Below, in pieces: positions 35,138 to 49,256 of a stretch of 64,000 bases of DNA. Position 1 is the stretch's first letter. Every line of letters starts with the position of its first letter. The DNA lies in contig CM106585.1 of assembly GCA_048013815.1 (NCBI GenBank), positions 5,704,001 through 5,768,000 of the forward strand, given 5' to 3'. The stretch is from Setoptus koraiensis. Lineage: Eukaryota > Arthropoda. The translations under genes and the position numbers were made by a program. The notes below the pieces were generated by a model. It saw only the letters and a list, made by a program, of their open reading frames with translations. It had not been told where the DNA came from and ran no database searches.

Positions 35138-36923
35138 CCTTGTTAAGTGTTATTTGATTCTCTGATATAGAGAGTAGGTGTGGATAGCTGGTCTGACTTG
35201 GGGCCAACAGCAGGAAGCAATATCAGCTCAAGATGGAGTAAAATAATATCGGTTTCGCTGTGTATTTATTGTTGTGATTATTAAATATCCTTGAGGATCA
35301 TGATGCACACAAATAATTTGTGTCTCGAGAGCTCTGGACACGATGAGCCCATGACACAGGATCGAATGGCGCTAAATTCAAACAGATTTAAGTTGGCGAT
35401 TTCTATCTGTGAATCTGTTTAGTTCGATTCTTTAGCCTAGAGATGGAGTTTGGTATGCCAGATGAGTTGAGCAAGCAATTGTATGAGATGTATTCAATGG
35501 GCGATGCGATTTCAGAGAACAGATAAAAATCTGCGGTGGCACCAACATTTGCATTGTCAGATCCGAATATCGATCGCGTAACGCGCGCATTGAGACCGAA
35601 AAATAACCCGGCAGAGTTTGCAGAGCTGCAACGAGTGAGTGTTCGATTTCCATTGCGCCCAAATCTTTCGATGACTGTTGGGCCAATCGAACAATCAATT
35701 GTCATTCATCAACTAACGAACTCGTTGGGGCCATCACTTGGCGAGCTTGTCTCGGGACTGTCGCACAACAAAGAGGCCCATGGCGACATGGTACCTTGAA
35801 GGGCATTGAAAAGTGTCACGCTTGCTAACTAGAGCAGCTAGTTTGCAACATTGTCAGTAGTGGATATTATTCTGGATAGATTTTCAGGCGAGAACTGGTA
35901 GATGCGCGAAGGGTCTGACTCGTTTCATATGCAACCATTCTTCCTTTAGATTGTGGCATAGGCAAAAATTGAATCGTTCTGGAACGGCTGGATTGGCAGG
36001 TGCTCATTCCATGTTGCCATATCATTATTGACTCGCTCAATAGTTGCCCACCAGAATCTGGCAAAGACTTGGATTGCGTTGAATAGTGCGCCGTATGCTT
36101 GGATATTTGCTCTCGAGGGTCGGAATTCTTGGGCGAGCGAACGTTTAATATTTGTAACAAATAGTACAAATAATTTGTTTGCTCTGGTATTCAGGAGCAC
36201 ATTCCTTCATCGTTGGGGGCGCCATGTTGAACGGGGGGCATGAACGGCGTAGATATGCGGTGCAGACGGGCATCGAATTTCACTCACACACACACACTGT
36301 GATAAGTTGTATGGTCGAACTATCTCACGACAATCGTTCGATAATCGAATTATTGGATCTGGACCAGTGGCACTGCGACATGCGTGCGTCCATGTTGGCG
36401 CGCAGCCGTGCCCCAATGCAAAGTCTGTTTGTGCGCATGCACTAGCCCACAATTTGGCAAAAAAGTTCGCTCACGCACACACACACACACACACTCAGGG
36501 AGTCACACACACAGAGTTGAGTTGATACAACAAGAGTGGCTGGCATGCGAATGTGCGAGTTCATTTCACGTTCGATTCTCATCGAAACAGCAACCGCGGC
36601 GAACTCTGTAATGCGAACTCGAATCAAAGTTGTTGTCGATCAACAGGGAAAGTTCCATCGTCATCACTGTATCATCCGTACAACTGTTACCACAATTAGA
36701 GAACAATTTTCAACAATTATTATTAATCTCATTATTTAATTAGTCCAACATAGTTATTATTATTATTATTTAATCAGTCATTACGCCGCTTAATCAGTTT
36801 ATTTGCATATAATTAAAATCATCGTCACCATTTAATTAATTGGCGTCATCGCAATTATTAATTTAATCAACCAATTACACTATTGTTGCGTGGAAAATAC
36901 AAATTACAAATTGTCAATTAACC
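35138..36923. other. Intergenic region between ATP synthase delta and the HLH gene
   Basis: Contains the ATP synthase delta upstream region, a small inverted repeat (AAACAGATT at 35382 and AATCTGTTT at 35411), a possible retroelement scrap, CA microsatellites (36475-36510) and an AT-rich segment from 36,720. An octamer ATTTGCAT at 36801-36808 and several TAATTA sites lie just upstream of the HLH start codon. Confidence 0.4.
35870..36200 (-). mobile_element. Possible decayed retroelement integrase-like fragment
   Basis: The minus-strand translation contains FARFWWATIERVNNDMATW, and in a shifted frame CQSSRSRTIQF followed by SKGRMVAYE. This order recalls the zinc-binding region of LTR-retrotransposon integrases (FWW then CxxC). 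At least one frameshift and missing residues mean it is at most a relic, and the match may be coincidental. Confidence 0.22.
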
Positions 36924-37521
36924 ATGGCTCTCAAGTTCAACGTGCTACAGCAACAGCAGCAGCAGAAGAAGTCACAGCAAGGCACCGCCAGCACCAACAC
37001 CAAATCACATAGGTCTGGCCTGGTCAAGGCGGCGGCCAGCGGAACCCATACTCAGTCGGCGACATTGATGCAACAGCAGCAGCAGCACAGCACACTAGCG
37101 GCCAGACGGCAACAACCGGGCGCCCCACAACAAGTCAAACAGCCGCACCATCAGCAGCGCCACATATTGCCCCTCTCAACTAATGGTAACAACAACAACA
37201 TGGCTAATTTAAATCAGTATCCACATCACTACAATCAACAATATTTTCAGCACGCTCACAATCACAACCACCAGCACCCTATTCATCACCAGGCAAGATT
37301 GTCTAGTTTGGGCTACACAACCAGGCAGCATTTGTCCCAGCAGAGGCGCCACATTAGATTGCGCGAATACAAGAATCTACGTCAAGTCATACCATCGCTA
37401 AGAATCCAACGAACAGTATCAAAGGTCGAGGTTGTATCAGAGGCGGCGCGTTACATCGACCAGCTACATAAGTCACTATTGGAGCGATTCGTCACCGAGG
37501 GCATACCCGACAATCTCAAAG
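36924..37521 (+). CDS. Helix-loop-helix protein (Id/emc-like or divergent bHLH), exon 1
   Basis: Starts at the ATG at 36924 in a good context (ACCATGG) and ends at the donor AAAG|GTAAGT at 37522, phase 1. It encodes 199 codons plus one base. The N-terminus is Gln/His/Asn-rich low complexity. The helix-loop-helix spans about 147-188: helix 1 EYKNLRQVIPSL, loop RIQRTVS, helix 2 KVEVVSEAARYIDQLHKSLL. Helix 2 matches the KVSK(V/I)E pattern of Id and class II bHLH proteins. The segment before helix 1 has some Arg and His but lacks the invariant Glu of E-box-binding bHLH proteins. It therefore probably acts as a dimerisation partner or inhibitor, or binds atypical DNA. Which orthologue it is remains open. 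Confidence 0.72.
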
Positions 37522-37921
37522 GTAAGTGTCCCATGCAACATCTATGCCGATGTCTGTGATATATGCGAAGATTGCGAAAATGAAAAAATGCAAAAATAAT
37601 TGGGCCGATTGTGGGCCGACAGTGTGTTGCGAGTGTGAGCGAAAGAGTTGTTGCCAGCGTCGTGTTGCGCAACACCACACTGTTCAATCAGCAGCCATTG
37701 ATTGATGACCGTACAAATATGGATTATTCTCTGTGTGTGCGTGAGTGTGCGCGTAACGTCTCACTCAGCCACCCGGTGGTGGACAGCGCTTCGACTTTGA
37801 GCCTTAAAGTTTGAGCCCGATCGACACACATGGCGTGTGAGTCGGGCCGGCCAGTTGTGGCCAGTGGTTGCCAGTTGTGGCCAGTAGTTGCCAGTTGTGG
37901 CCAGTTGTTGCAGTATAAACC

Positions 37922-37924
<3 letters not shown>

Positions 37925-37999
<75 letters not shown>
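37925..37999. repeat. (GA)n microsatellite
   Basis: About 37 GA units with one T interruption, about 400 bases into the HLH intron. A shorter GA run occurs at 38816-38834. Confidence 0.95.
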
Positions 38000-38000
<1 letters not shown>

Positions 38001-41000
38001 AAACGAAAGCAAAAGGGCCACTCTTGTGCACCGCTTGCGTATCGTGTAACAGCTGAGCAGCATTTGCAGCTCACAAGTTTGTCAGCCGGCTACCTTTTCG
38101 CTAATGTGCGTGCGTGTGCGTGTGTGAACATGAAACGTTATACACTTCCTGTGCGTTGGAGAGAATATTGTGCAGATGCAACGAACCGCCTGCAAGCACG
38201 CACACAACGCGGCGCGCTTGCACAACGATGGGCGATCGCGCGGCCGAAAGAGATATGAGAAAGTTTTACATGTGAGAGTGGCACATCACATGAACCTGAA
38301 ACGTCGTTTTGAACTTATTAGTTCTAGTTGATCAGTCACTTCCTCCCGATTGCGGGGCGCACACACAAACATCGGGCGCAGATGACTGCAACGGCCGGTG
38401 AGAGCAAACGTTTGTCGGACAATGGGCACGAGGTGGCAAAGGTACGGATGGAGGTGGCAGCAGGCGGCGCGTACGCCGACGCAAGTTGTGCAGCTTGCGT
38501 TTGTGTCAATTTGTGAAACACATGCCGATTGCGACGATGACCGCCAGTGGCAGTTGCAGGGACAGCGGCAGCAGTTGCATCCGTTGTGTTGCGGCTGCTG
38601 GAACGGCTGGTGTTGATGTTAGCGTCGGGGGCGCACGTAAATTACGTGAACCCGTTCGAACGCGCGGTGTGTGCGTGCGATTATGCTCGCGCCAGTTGGG
38701 GCCAGTTTAGAGTGGCGGCAGCAGCGGCGGGAGGCTGGCCGACGAGAGGCCAGTTGGCTTTGACACACACAAGCAGCTGTCGAAAGCATCCTCGGCGGCT
38801 GGCTGGCCGGCTGACAGAGAGAGAGAGAGAGAGACATTGGCACAAGTTGTGCACCTCCTTTATTCTTTTATATTTTGCAAAATTATTTGATCATTAGCGA
38901 TTATCATCACAATACATCATTGATACTACCCATCTCAATATCATCTGCTTTTGATTGGCGCCAGAAGCGCGAGGCCAGAGCGGCACACTGTGCGCGTTGG
39001 GCCGCCTCGCCAGATGTGTCTGCGCCAGCGGCCCGAGAGTGGCTGGCCTGAGAGCCCGAGAGAAACTAGGTCGCTACAGCGACTGGCTGGCAGCAGCTTA
39101 TTTCCATGATTCTCATGGCCGAGACAGCTGGCACGCGCAACGTGCGCTCGCTGGCTTGTTAGCTGGCCCCTCGAACGGTTCGCAGAGTCGAATTGCAACC
39201 GACGACCAATTGTGCGCCCCGTTCGCATATCGTTCCCGTGCCGACACCAACAAATGCGCCCAACAACCAGCGAGCCACACACTAAACTCAGCTGGCGCAC
39301 ACAGGTGACCATGTCAAATGGCACAATGTCCCACATGCAGTTGACAGATATGATATGCGACAACTTGATGACCAGTTGTTGATCCGGAGGCAACAGCAGC
39401 GGCTGCGGCGCCAACTGCTGTTGCGACTGTAATTGTTTGCTGGCCCGGCTGGCACGCACGCGCAACGTGTCGTTGCAACGCGCGCCACTTGCGCCTAGCC
39501 CGACAGCAGCCGGCCCGAACCGGCCCGCAACAAAGCTGCGCGCAACAGCGGCCCCTTGACTGGTTGACCTGTCTGTCTGTTTGTCTCGCTCGCTCTTCTT
39601 ATGCTAATAATGACCCTCGACTTGCCCAAACAAAGGTGCGATATTCAGCGAGTAGCGTCTGGCGGGGGCCCGCTCGCCAGCGCCGATAGATTTCTCGTGC
39701 GCGCCTCTCGTTCGCTGTCGCTTGTGTTCGCCATCTGTTGTCGTTGTGACTATCATCTGGTTGAATGGTGCGGCGCAGCGGCTACACCTACACTGCATCA
39801 GAAAGCATCGCTGCCAAGCCCGCGGGAGCGGCCGACACAAGCTAACGGTTGGCCGGCGCTATGCCCGCGACTCGCATGTGCGTCTCCCGGAGGCAGATGC
39901 ATCTCCCAAGTCGGCGAATGGTGTCACAATGGGCGCAGATGTAACCATGTGTTGTCCGGCCATTGTCGCCTTTCCCACCGAGGCACACACACACACACGC
40001 ACACATGCTCGTCAGATGGACGGGCTGGCAACCGCTTTCCAATTTGGCAGCGGCGCACGTTGCTGTTGGCACAGACGACGGTTGTCGCGAAGCCATCGAC
40101 TGCGAGCCGGCCCGGCACACTGTTGCCGGCGCGCCGAACAGCGACGCAATCAGCACCTAGGTGCCCCGTCCGCGCCACCCATTTCCAGGGGCGCCGCAGC
40201 GGTGATACTTGTGCATGCACAGTTTATACTGCACAGCATAGTGTGCGCAATAGTTGCTTGCGCGGCAATCAGAGCCGACGCCTGGCGGCGGGCCCGTCCA
40301 CTACTGGCGCGGCAGCTGGCGGTTGGGAGCCGCGAGTCGTGAGCGAAGAGGCAAACAAATGTTGCCAATGGCTGCCGTGTAACCGACGCTCGCGATTATG
40401 GCCAGCGCGGCACAGCCGAACCAGCGTAGCGTACGCGCCACGACGAGCTTACATAATCGGTGCGCACCGGCGTACAACACCGAGCGGCTGCATATGCGGT
40501 GCGAGCGCCGGCCATGACCGTTGCAGCGCAACGGTTGCACAACAACAACTTTCGTTTGCACAGTTGCGGATAATCTGCTCGCTCGTTTGTTGGCGTATAG
40601 CCATATAGCACCGTGAACGGGCACCGTTCATGTAGCACCAATGCACGGGCCGCTCGCTCGGCTCGTCGCGAACCATCGGAAGCGAGCGGCAACCAGAGAA
40701 TCTATATCCGTTTTCACTTCTGACGAACAACACAATTGTTAGCTGGCGAGAGTTGGCGCATCCGAGAGGATGCCGTTGTGATTCGATTCGACGAGTGGAA
40801 CACACACTTTCGAATCGAATCGAAAGTTTCGATGGATGTGGCCAATCATCATTATTTGCATTGTTTGTGCTGATGTGTGCTGTTGCCAACCAGAGAGCGA
40901 GCGATTCGAACAATGGTGCGACTTGTTGTTGTGAACAGTGTTCAGCGTAAAGTGTTTTATGCCGGCGGGCCGTTGGTGAGCAGAGTTGCAGCGGTGAGGT

Positions 41001-44000
41001 CAGCACCTTGGTCGCGCGTGCCATTAACCTTAGTTTGGCGGTGTCACACCCAATGTCGCCCAATCGCGCTTGTTTACACATTGCGCTGATTGGTGCGCCG
41101 GTGCTTGTGTGAAAGTTGAGCGGAGATGATCTCTCACCCATTCACCTACTCACCCATTCACCTATTCGCCAGTGTCAAATAATTGTTGTTTGAACAGCAT
41201 GTTGCTGACGATGTTATGCAACCATTATATTGTCATCATCATCGTGACTGGTGTCACTCATGAACACAACCGGCGGAAACCAAGTCGCCGTTGTTTGCTC
41301 AGAGTGGCAACTTGTGACTCACAACTTGTGAGCCAACTTACCTGTGTGTGTCGTCGCATTGTTGTTAAAAATGTATATAAATAAACCTGTTCATTTTGAA
41401 ACATATGGCACACAATGTGTGCGTTTGTGTGTTGCGCAATGTTTGCTTCTGTGCCAACAATCAAGCGTCGTTGCGCCATCAGGTTAGCGGCGCACCACTT
41501 ACCCGCAGCACACCGGGCCGAGGTCGCAATCTAGGCCACCATCACCATAGTCACTATGGCATTGCAGTGCCCATTGCGCCAGTGTTAATCTTAATCATCA
41601 TTTAGCGAGTGACGCACCGACACCCGCAGCACACACCAAACGGAAACGGCGACTTCTTAAAATAAACACACACACACACACACACACCGGCGCCGGTTTG
41701 ATTAGCGGTGATGGTGCCACTTCCGTTGTTGCTGGCCGGCCGACCGATTGTGTAACATTATAACCATGGTGTTACATCATCATGGTAATCATTATTATCA
41801 CTATTATTGCCATTATGATTCGGATGCCGCCGTTGATGTAATGATGAGTCTGGCTACTTGCTGTTGCAGCCCGACAGCAGCGGCTCGACGGCAGCTTGAG
41901 AGGCCGGCTTCTATGGCGGCCGGTGACCAGGCTTCTATGGCGGCCGGGATTACGGGCGAGCCGCGCACGACAATGGCGCGCCACCTGATCCATGTAATCG
42001 GCTTGCGAAGCCGGCGCCGGCAAATAGTGTTAATGATGATGGATTAGCCAGCCCGTTTGTTGCCAGTTAATATACGACAATCAGTCCGACAGACAACAAA
42101 ACACTTGCAAGTTGCAAGTCGCCACAATGGACGCAGCGCACTGATCGTAAACGAGATTACATTAGCTCGTTTGTTTGTTGTTATTTTAGCCGATCGCTCA
42201 ATTGGTCAACATGCTCGGCCACTCTGGTGCGACTCGATGGCAGTGGACAGTCGGACAGCCGACTCGTTTGCCGGCGTGACACATTAGCAGCAACAACAAA
42301 TCGCTACAACAAATCAATTGGGTGTTTGCGGTGCCACAATTGATCGAGACGACGGCCATGTGTCATGCGTGGCGGTGTTGCGAAAATATGCAAATAATCG
42401 CATCATGATGATGTGCTCGCTAAACAAGATGCGATCGCGATGATAATAAATGACAACATAATGAGCTTCTCTCATGCCACTGGCGACTTGTAAACTGTGT
42501 GCACTTGATTCATATGGCCGCCCGGCCATATGTTTTATTGGGCCGGAGCGCGGCGCATCGGCGGAATTAGCAAAAACGGCAACAAACGGGCTTTGGGGTG
42601 GGGGGGCGACGCAAACAAACTTGCAAACAAAAACAACACGCCAGCGCCAGACAACACGGGACGACAGATTGAGCAAAGGGCAAACTGTCGAGCCCGCGTC
42701 GGCCGTGTCAGCTGCGTGTCAGCGAGTGACAGCGCGGACGGCGCTTTATCCGCGCGCGCGCGCCCGACGGCTCACTTAGGAAGCCCGTCGCTACGAGCCC
42801 CAGCGCCGGGCTGGGCGCTTGTGTCGCTAAACGCTGACAATAATGTATGCGCGCCAGCGGCGCGGACAAGTGTCGCGCCGGCCAGATTGAAGCCGTACCT
42901 CCCGTGCGCGCCGCGAGAGCCCCGCTCTCCGTTATGCGCTCGCCCGACCGGCTGGCCCGTCGGCGGCTGGCCCGTTGAGTGCGGCATTGTTGTTGTTGTC
43001 TTAGCAACACATTGAGTCGCTGGTGTGCGCCATACGGCAGCAACATTAACGCCATATGGTAGAAGTATGCAACATCAGGCGCCAAATGACGAGGCCTGCA
43101 TCGATAATGGCAAATTGATACTACCATAATCACATGGTGCCGTCGTGTTGCACACTTGCCACCGATCTGGATCACCGCTAAAAAGTTGCGCCGCTGCGCC
43201 GCGTTTCGGGCGGCGTTTCGGGCCGCGTCGCGCTGGCCGGCCCTGGCGACGCGGTGCGACGCGGCCCGAACGGCGGGGCGAATCACTAGAAATACGCTAG
43301 CCGGCCCACTGGCCAAAAGAATGTGGGCGCCTGGCAAATCCGCCGCGGCCTGTTTGTTTGTTTATATATTCCGATCTATTCCGATGAGTAATTTACGTGT
43401 GTGACGTATCAATTGTGAGCCGCTCAGCCGACCGAACACTGGGCCGCCGGCTCGACCGGGCGAGCTCGGCGGGGCGAGCTGGCTGGCGCGGCAGCGACAC
43501 ACGATTGGGCGATGATTGATGCGCACTTACATAATGGCGCGCTGATACGCGCGCGCCGGCGCGACATCTGATCGGCGATAAGCGGGCCAATTATCGTGAT
43601 GATGGCCATTTTGCGCTATGTATTGAGCGAGCGCACCATGATTGTATTTGTTGGTGTCGTTGTTGACACACGATATTCTAATATCACCACTGCTAATGGT
43701 GCGCCGATGTTTGTGCGCCGGGCGGCGGGCCCCGGCCCGGCGGCGGCGGCAGCCGCTCGCTTGTTGCCAGCAGCGGGCGGGCGGGCGCTCGGGCAGCGGC
43801 TGCCGCCGCCGCTCACATATGGCATGTGTGCACGGCAGCGGCATATGGCACCCAGCGCGCCGAGCTGCTGTTGCCGCCATCTTGTTGGCTGTCGCTCGCC
43901 AGCCAACAGATGCCACCCGACCGATTGCAACATGTGATCGGCGTCTGATGTGTCGAGTGGCATTGTTTTGTTGCGCTTGTTTGTGCTCGGCTGCTCGCAC

Positions 44001-44002
44001 GC

Positions 44003-44056
44003 TCGGATGTTCGGCTGCTCGGATGTTCGGATGTTCGGATGTTCGGATGTTCGGCC
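44003..44056. repeat. 8-bp tandem repeat CGGATGTT
   Basis: Five to six units with CGGCTGCT-type variants. Confidence 0.85.
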
Positions 44057-45003
44057 GCTCCGGCGAGTCGCTGCGAGCAGTTGGCCGTCACCGGCACGTT
44101 ACGACATGCACCGTATGCCGCGCGGCGAGACCCGTCGCGGCACCCGTCCGCGCCAACGAGCCCCGGGAGCGGCACTCGACACCGGAGCGGCGCTCGCTCG
44201 CTGCCGGCGCACGGCTCGCCGAGCTTGTAACCGTGTGGCGCGATGATGACACTAATAACAACAGCTGCAAGCATATGCCCATTGGCATGATGATCGCGAA
44301 TTATCTGTCCATGCGTATTGCTGCGTATGTTGCGCGCTTGGCGTCTCTCTTTACATAATGCACACATGCTCTCCCCGGAGCATATCGCACAAGCAAATAC
44401 ATATGGATGACGTATCATCCAGATGCATCTGGCAGCGGGCCGAGCTTTGCCGGAGAGTGCGACTCCTCGGCGCGGCCGCGGCCGCAGCAGCCGCAAACAA
44501 CGCGCCCGCTCGCTGGCTGGCATATGGCCGCTTGTGCGCGCCATATGATGCCCGCCAGCCGAACGCTGGGGCCCAGCGACGGCGACGACAGCAGCGACAC
44601 TCTTTCCTTTTCCCGCCGCTCGCCTGCTCGCCGGCCTGCCGACACGGACCGCGAGCTCGGCTTGAGTCGCCATGTGCGAGGGTCGCCTCGTCGACCTCGG
44701 CGGGACCCCTCGCCTTGTCGACTCGCCTTGTCGACTCGTCAACGGCACGACGCGCCCTCTGCAGCGTGAGCAGCCGCGCGAAATCTGTGCCAAGACGCGA
44801 GCATCTTGACGCCACACGCACGGCCGGTCAGGGGCGCCCCGCGCCGGCCCTGTGACGGCCCGTTGGCGGCCCCTCGCGATTGTGGCCGCCGCTCGTCGGC
44901 GGCCAACTTTTGCGCCGAGCGGCGCAGCACGTGGTCGCCCCTGCATTATGTTAACAGCCCCTCGCGGCCCGTTGTCGCGCTCAACAACAGCGTGTTGGCC
45001 CGT

Positions 45004-45069
45004 CGCTTGCAAGTTACAAGTTGCGACTTGCAAGTTGCGACTTGCAAGTTGTGACCTACAAGTTGTAAC
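45004..45069. repeat. 14-bp tandem repeat GACTTGCAAGTTGC
   Basis: About four units. The core ACTTGCAAGT is itself palindromic, so the array can form hairpins. Confidence 0.85.
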
Positions 45070-45769
45070 AAGCGGGCTTGACAGATTGAGCGCAAATGCG
45101 AGCAGATGCGCCGCACATTGCGCACAATGTGGGCAAAATGGCCACTGCGGGCTTGTTGCTGGCCGCTCGTTGCTGGTGCCGTGATTTACGGCCCTCTCGC
45201 GGACAGCGGTCGCGGCGTCTCTGGCTCGAACGGCCGCCGAGGCGTCCAGTTGGCGGCTGACGCAACATGTCACTCTCGTAACAAGTGCCTGTTGTAACAG
45301 CCGGCCACTGTCCAGCCGGCAACATTGTGCGAGTGTGTGTCGCAACGACAGGAGTCAAGGCAACGCGATGACGCGATATCTGGCCAAGTTGCGTCACCAG
45401 CCGGCGGCCGCTTGTGTCGCTCGTTTGGCTTGTGTCGCTCATTGCCGAGGCGGCCGTCGCATGCTGTTGGTTGGGCGAGAGAGAGAGAGAGAGAGCAACA
45501 AGTCAAATATGGTCAGCCATTCCTTGGGGCAATTTCAATAGGCGCTCGCTGGCCGAGTTGCCAGACTGCCGACTGGCCGCTATCGCCGATATTGTTGGCC
45601 TGTCGGCGGGTCGGGCCGTAGCGCCGCTGACAGGCGCACTGGCGACCGTCCACTATTAGCTCAGCTGCTGGCCGGCGCCGATGATAATGATATTATTAAA
45701 TAGCGTATATATTTACAATCATTAAATAAACGTTAGCCGTTGTTGCGCCGGCCTGGCGTGTCGTGTTGG

Positions 45770-45875
45770 CCCGTCGCCGCTGTTGTTGCCCGTCGCTGCT
45801 GTTGTTGCCCATCGCTGCTGTTGTTGCCCGTCGCTGCTGTCGGTGCCCGGCGCTGCTGTCGGTGCCCGGCGCGGG
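45770..45875. repeat. 19-bp minisatellite in the HLH intron
   Basis: Unit CCCGTCGCTGCTGTTGTTG, five full copies with a shift to CCCGGCGCTGCTGTCGGTG at the right end. Confidence 0.9.
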
Positions 45876-46436
45876 CAACAAGTGGCAACAATAGGCGCGG
45901 GCCAGACGAGAAGCGTCATTACGCAACGCCAACAACAGCAGCACTCCACTGCAAATGGTTGTGTCGCAACAGGTGCAATTTGAGATTATCTGCTCTGTCG
46001 GGATAATCTCGTGTGCGTTGGCTCGGCCGCGTCATGCCGTCGGCCGGCTCGCCGCTCGAACAAACTGCGGAGCGTGCTCGCTCGCGGCCCGGCCAGTTGC
46101 GCCGGCCTACGCTGCGATACCGCGCCACTGCCGCACCGCCAAACTGCGATACTCCAGCACTGCGGCGCCGGGATATCGCCCTGTTGCGATACTGAGACAC
46201 TGCGATCTTGCGCGGCTCGCACAGGGCGCACACGCCACCGGCCGCCTAACAGCCACCGGCCGCCCGACAGGCACCGGCCACGGAACAGGCAGCGACTGGC
46301 CGGCGGGTCGCTAGCAGCGGGCACGCACTGCGATGGGCAGCGCGGCGCACGGACGCCTCCAGACGCGGCGGCCCACTCACGCGCGGGCGACAGGTGCGCT
46401 CCCACTCTCGTGTGTGCGCCGTGGCTTCGCTCGTCC

Positions 46437-46525
46437 CGGCCGCTTCTTTCTCGGCTCGCCGGCCGCTTCGTTCTCGGCTCGCTGGCCGCTTCTTTCTTGG
46501 CCTGCCCGGTCGCTTCTTCAGTCGC
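46437..46525. repeat. 24-bp repeat, GGCCGCTTCTTTCTCGGCTC type
   Basis: Three to four diverged units of Cys/Arg-type CT-rich sequence. Confidence 0.75.
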
Positions 46526-49256
46526 TCGCTGCTTCTCGGGCTCGCTCTCGTTGCCTTGCGCTGACACCAGCGCACTGGCAGCGCGCGACGCTCAGGCGCA
46601 GGCGACGCCCACTCGCGCGCAGCGCCAACATGGATGCACCTGTTGGAATTATTATTATCTCTCTTTAAATTATTTATTCGTCACTCCGTTTCCATAATTG
46701 GCAACAACAACATCCCGCCATCCGTCACCGACTGGCCGCCCGGCACAGCGACGGCACAGTGGCACAGCGCCACTCGTCGGTGCGGCACTTTCGTTGCTGC
46801 GCCCGGCCCTCGACCGCTGCATTAGGTGGCACCGGCGGGCCAGCGGACAATTCTGCTCGTGGGCCCGCCGGGCCGACGAGCAGACCGACAGCCGACTGTG
46901 AGTGAAACCCATCGAGCCAAATGGGGCGTGCTGGCGGCTCCGGCGCCACGTTGCGCCACTAATCACCCGTGCCCGCGCCGCCGTCTGTCCGCGGCGCCCG
47001 TGGAGAGACGGCGGGCCTTTTCGGCTGGCACGCACCGTTGCCCAGGTGAGTCGCCTGCACTGATTGAGCCGCAGTGGCGCTCACGGTGCGCCCTGTAACA
47101 GTTGGCTGCCAATTGTTTACAGGTGCCGTGCAGCAACTGGTGCAGCGTCTGACAAGTTTGTGAGAATGCCCGACGAGCGCATGAGCGCCATTCGCTCGCC
47201 GTGCAACTGGCAGCAATTGAGCGCCGGCCAACTAGCAAGTGGCAGCTGTTTGCGCGGCATGACGGCACCGGCGGCCCCGTTGGGGCCAGTGGTCGTGCCA
47301 CTGACCGTTACGATATCGGTCAGCGGCGGTCACGTTGCCGGTCGGCCCGGCGGCATCGGCCCACCGGGCCCGACGGCCGGTTCGGGTATTTCGGGCCTAT
47401 CTCGGGCCGCTTGCGCCCACAGTGGTGCGCCGCTCGGGCCAATGTGGCCAATGTGGCCACCAGTCGGCCACTGTGCGCGCATCTGCGCGCAAACAGCGAT
47501 GCACTTCGCTGTCCGCTGTCCGAGCAAACACTGGCCGAGCACCGCGAATGTTGATTCTCGTAGTTGTTGTTGTTGTTGTTGGTGTTGTTGTTGTTGCTGC
47601 CGCTGTTGCTGCTGCTGTCGTTGTTGCTGTTGCTGCTGTCGGCCGGCCAGAGAATTATTCCCACGCTCGTTTGCGGCTCGCTGCTGGCGTTGCGCTGGCA
47701 AACCCCGCCCACCTCTTATTTGTCACTACTGGCCGCACTGGCGGCCGTCGGTTGTTGTCGCTGGCCGCTCACGACGAGCCAGCGGAGCATACGCTCACCT
47801 GAGCTCTCCGTTCGGCCTTCTTCGATCTTCACTCCTCGTTCGGCGCTCTTCGTTCTTCATTCGAAGCTCGGCGCCTCGGCGAACGCCAACGACGGCCAAC
47901 AAGGTCACGCCAGCGGCCGCCCGAACTGGAAACTTGTTCGGTGCTCTCGATGCGCCTTTGTCGTGCCGTTCGCAAGCTCGCCGGCTCGCTGGCGAGATTG
48001 TACGTCGGCGTCGACGGCATCGCTCGTTCGCCTACACGACAATTAGCGCTGGCGACGCCGATCATAATAATTGTCACCATACTGTCCAGCTGCCATACTA
48101 CACACACACACTGGCCAGAGCAGAGTGGCTAGTATGGTGTGCAGTGCGGCGGCCGGGTAGCCCGGCCGGCCGGCCGGACAGCAGTGTGCAGTTGCGGCGG
48201 TTTAGGCGCGAGGTGCCCACGCACGTTGCGCGCCTAAACATTGATTATGCACCTGCTCGATTGGCCATCTCGATTGCGCAATGTGTCCAGCGATGTGTTG
48301 ATTGTGTCAGTCGCTTGTGTACTTATATAGTAAGGGGTGAACAACCATTCTGGTCGGGCCAGGATGTTTCGCAGTTTTGTTGGCAATGTACACATGTAAT
48401 AAGTTCATATGCTCATGCGTTTATCTGTTTGTATATAATACGTTTATCTGTTTATATAATACATAATACATTACATAATATATTTATATGCGATGCGTTT
48501 GTGTGTACGGCCAGTGGGCACACTGGAGCAGCCGACATGTTGAGCGAGCTGCGGCCCTGTCAACCGACGCAATTTGTTAGACATTCGCTGGACGTTTGTG
48601 TGTCGCTGCTCGCTGCGGCCAAATTGCGTAACCGGCATGCGATCAGTGGCATGTTAATACCGTGACCGTGCCAGAGTTGGCGAGCGACCGAACGGGCCGC
48701 CAGCGCCAAATCACACACATTAATTGCGCATTACGGCGCCGATAAGTTATGCCCCTGCCCGCAACACTGCCGATATCGTCGCCCTGCATTTTTCTGTAGG
48801 TTATCACCTGTATTCGTCGGCATGTTATCCGTGTTTATGTTATCGTCCGTGTGCCAAGCATTATCGTGTGCATCATGGCGACACAGGTATCGCACAGGTG
48901 AGAGGGGCCGCACGAATTGTGGTTGGTTGTTGTGGTGCGACATCGACGGTGCGGCTCGCAATTTGTCGCCGATCGCCGGTGAATACCCATGCAATCAGGG
49001 CTGCCCAATCGCCCTCCGATTGGCGCACAATTTGTGCCTCGCAGCAACATTTATAATTATATACTTGTAGCGTAAAATGACGCACTTGTGGTGCAAAATG
49101 ACGCATTTGTAGTGCGTAATCATGTATTTGCGGTGCATAACGATGCCTTTGCGGTGCATGAAGATGCGTTTGCACCAAAGATAATATATGACCACAACAT
49201 GCGCTCAGCATACTAATCCGCTCTTATCTCGCCCCTCATCCCCCGCGTGCCCGCAG

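Larger units (their letters stand above)
37522..49256 (+). other. 11.7-kb intron of the HLH gene
   Basis: Donor GTAAGT at 37522 and acceptor CCCCGCGTGCCCGCAG ending at 49256, both phase 1. The interior is GC-rich with (GA)n, (CG)n near 42751, minisatellites and many low-complexity open frames. I see no nested gene with a recognisable domain. The many long frames on both strands are Arg/Ala/Pro-rich products of CpG-rich DNA. Confidence 0.6.

Noticed and set aside
43813-45345. Long minus-strand open frame (about 510 codons) in the HLH intron
   Set aside because: The translation is Arg/Ala/Ser-rich with no domain, and several frames are open on both strands at once. This is expected in CpG-rich DNA with few stop codons.
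47064-48665. Long plus-strand open frame (about 530 codons)
   Set aside because: It contains poly-Cys from GTT/TGC repeats and changes composition abruptly; there are no conserved motifs. It is an artefact of GC-rich repeats.
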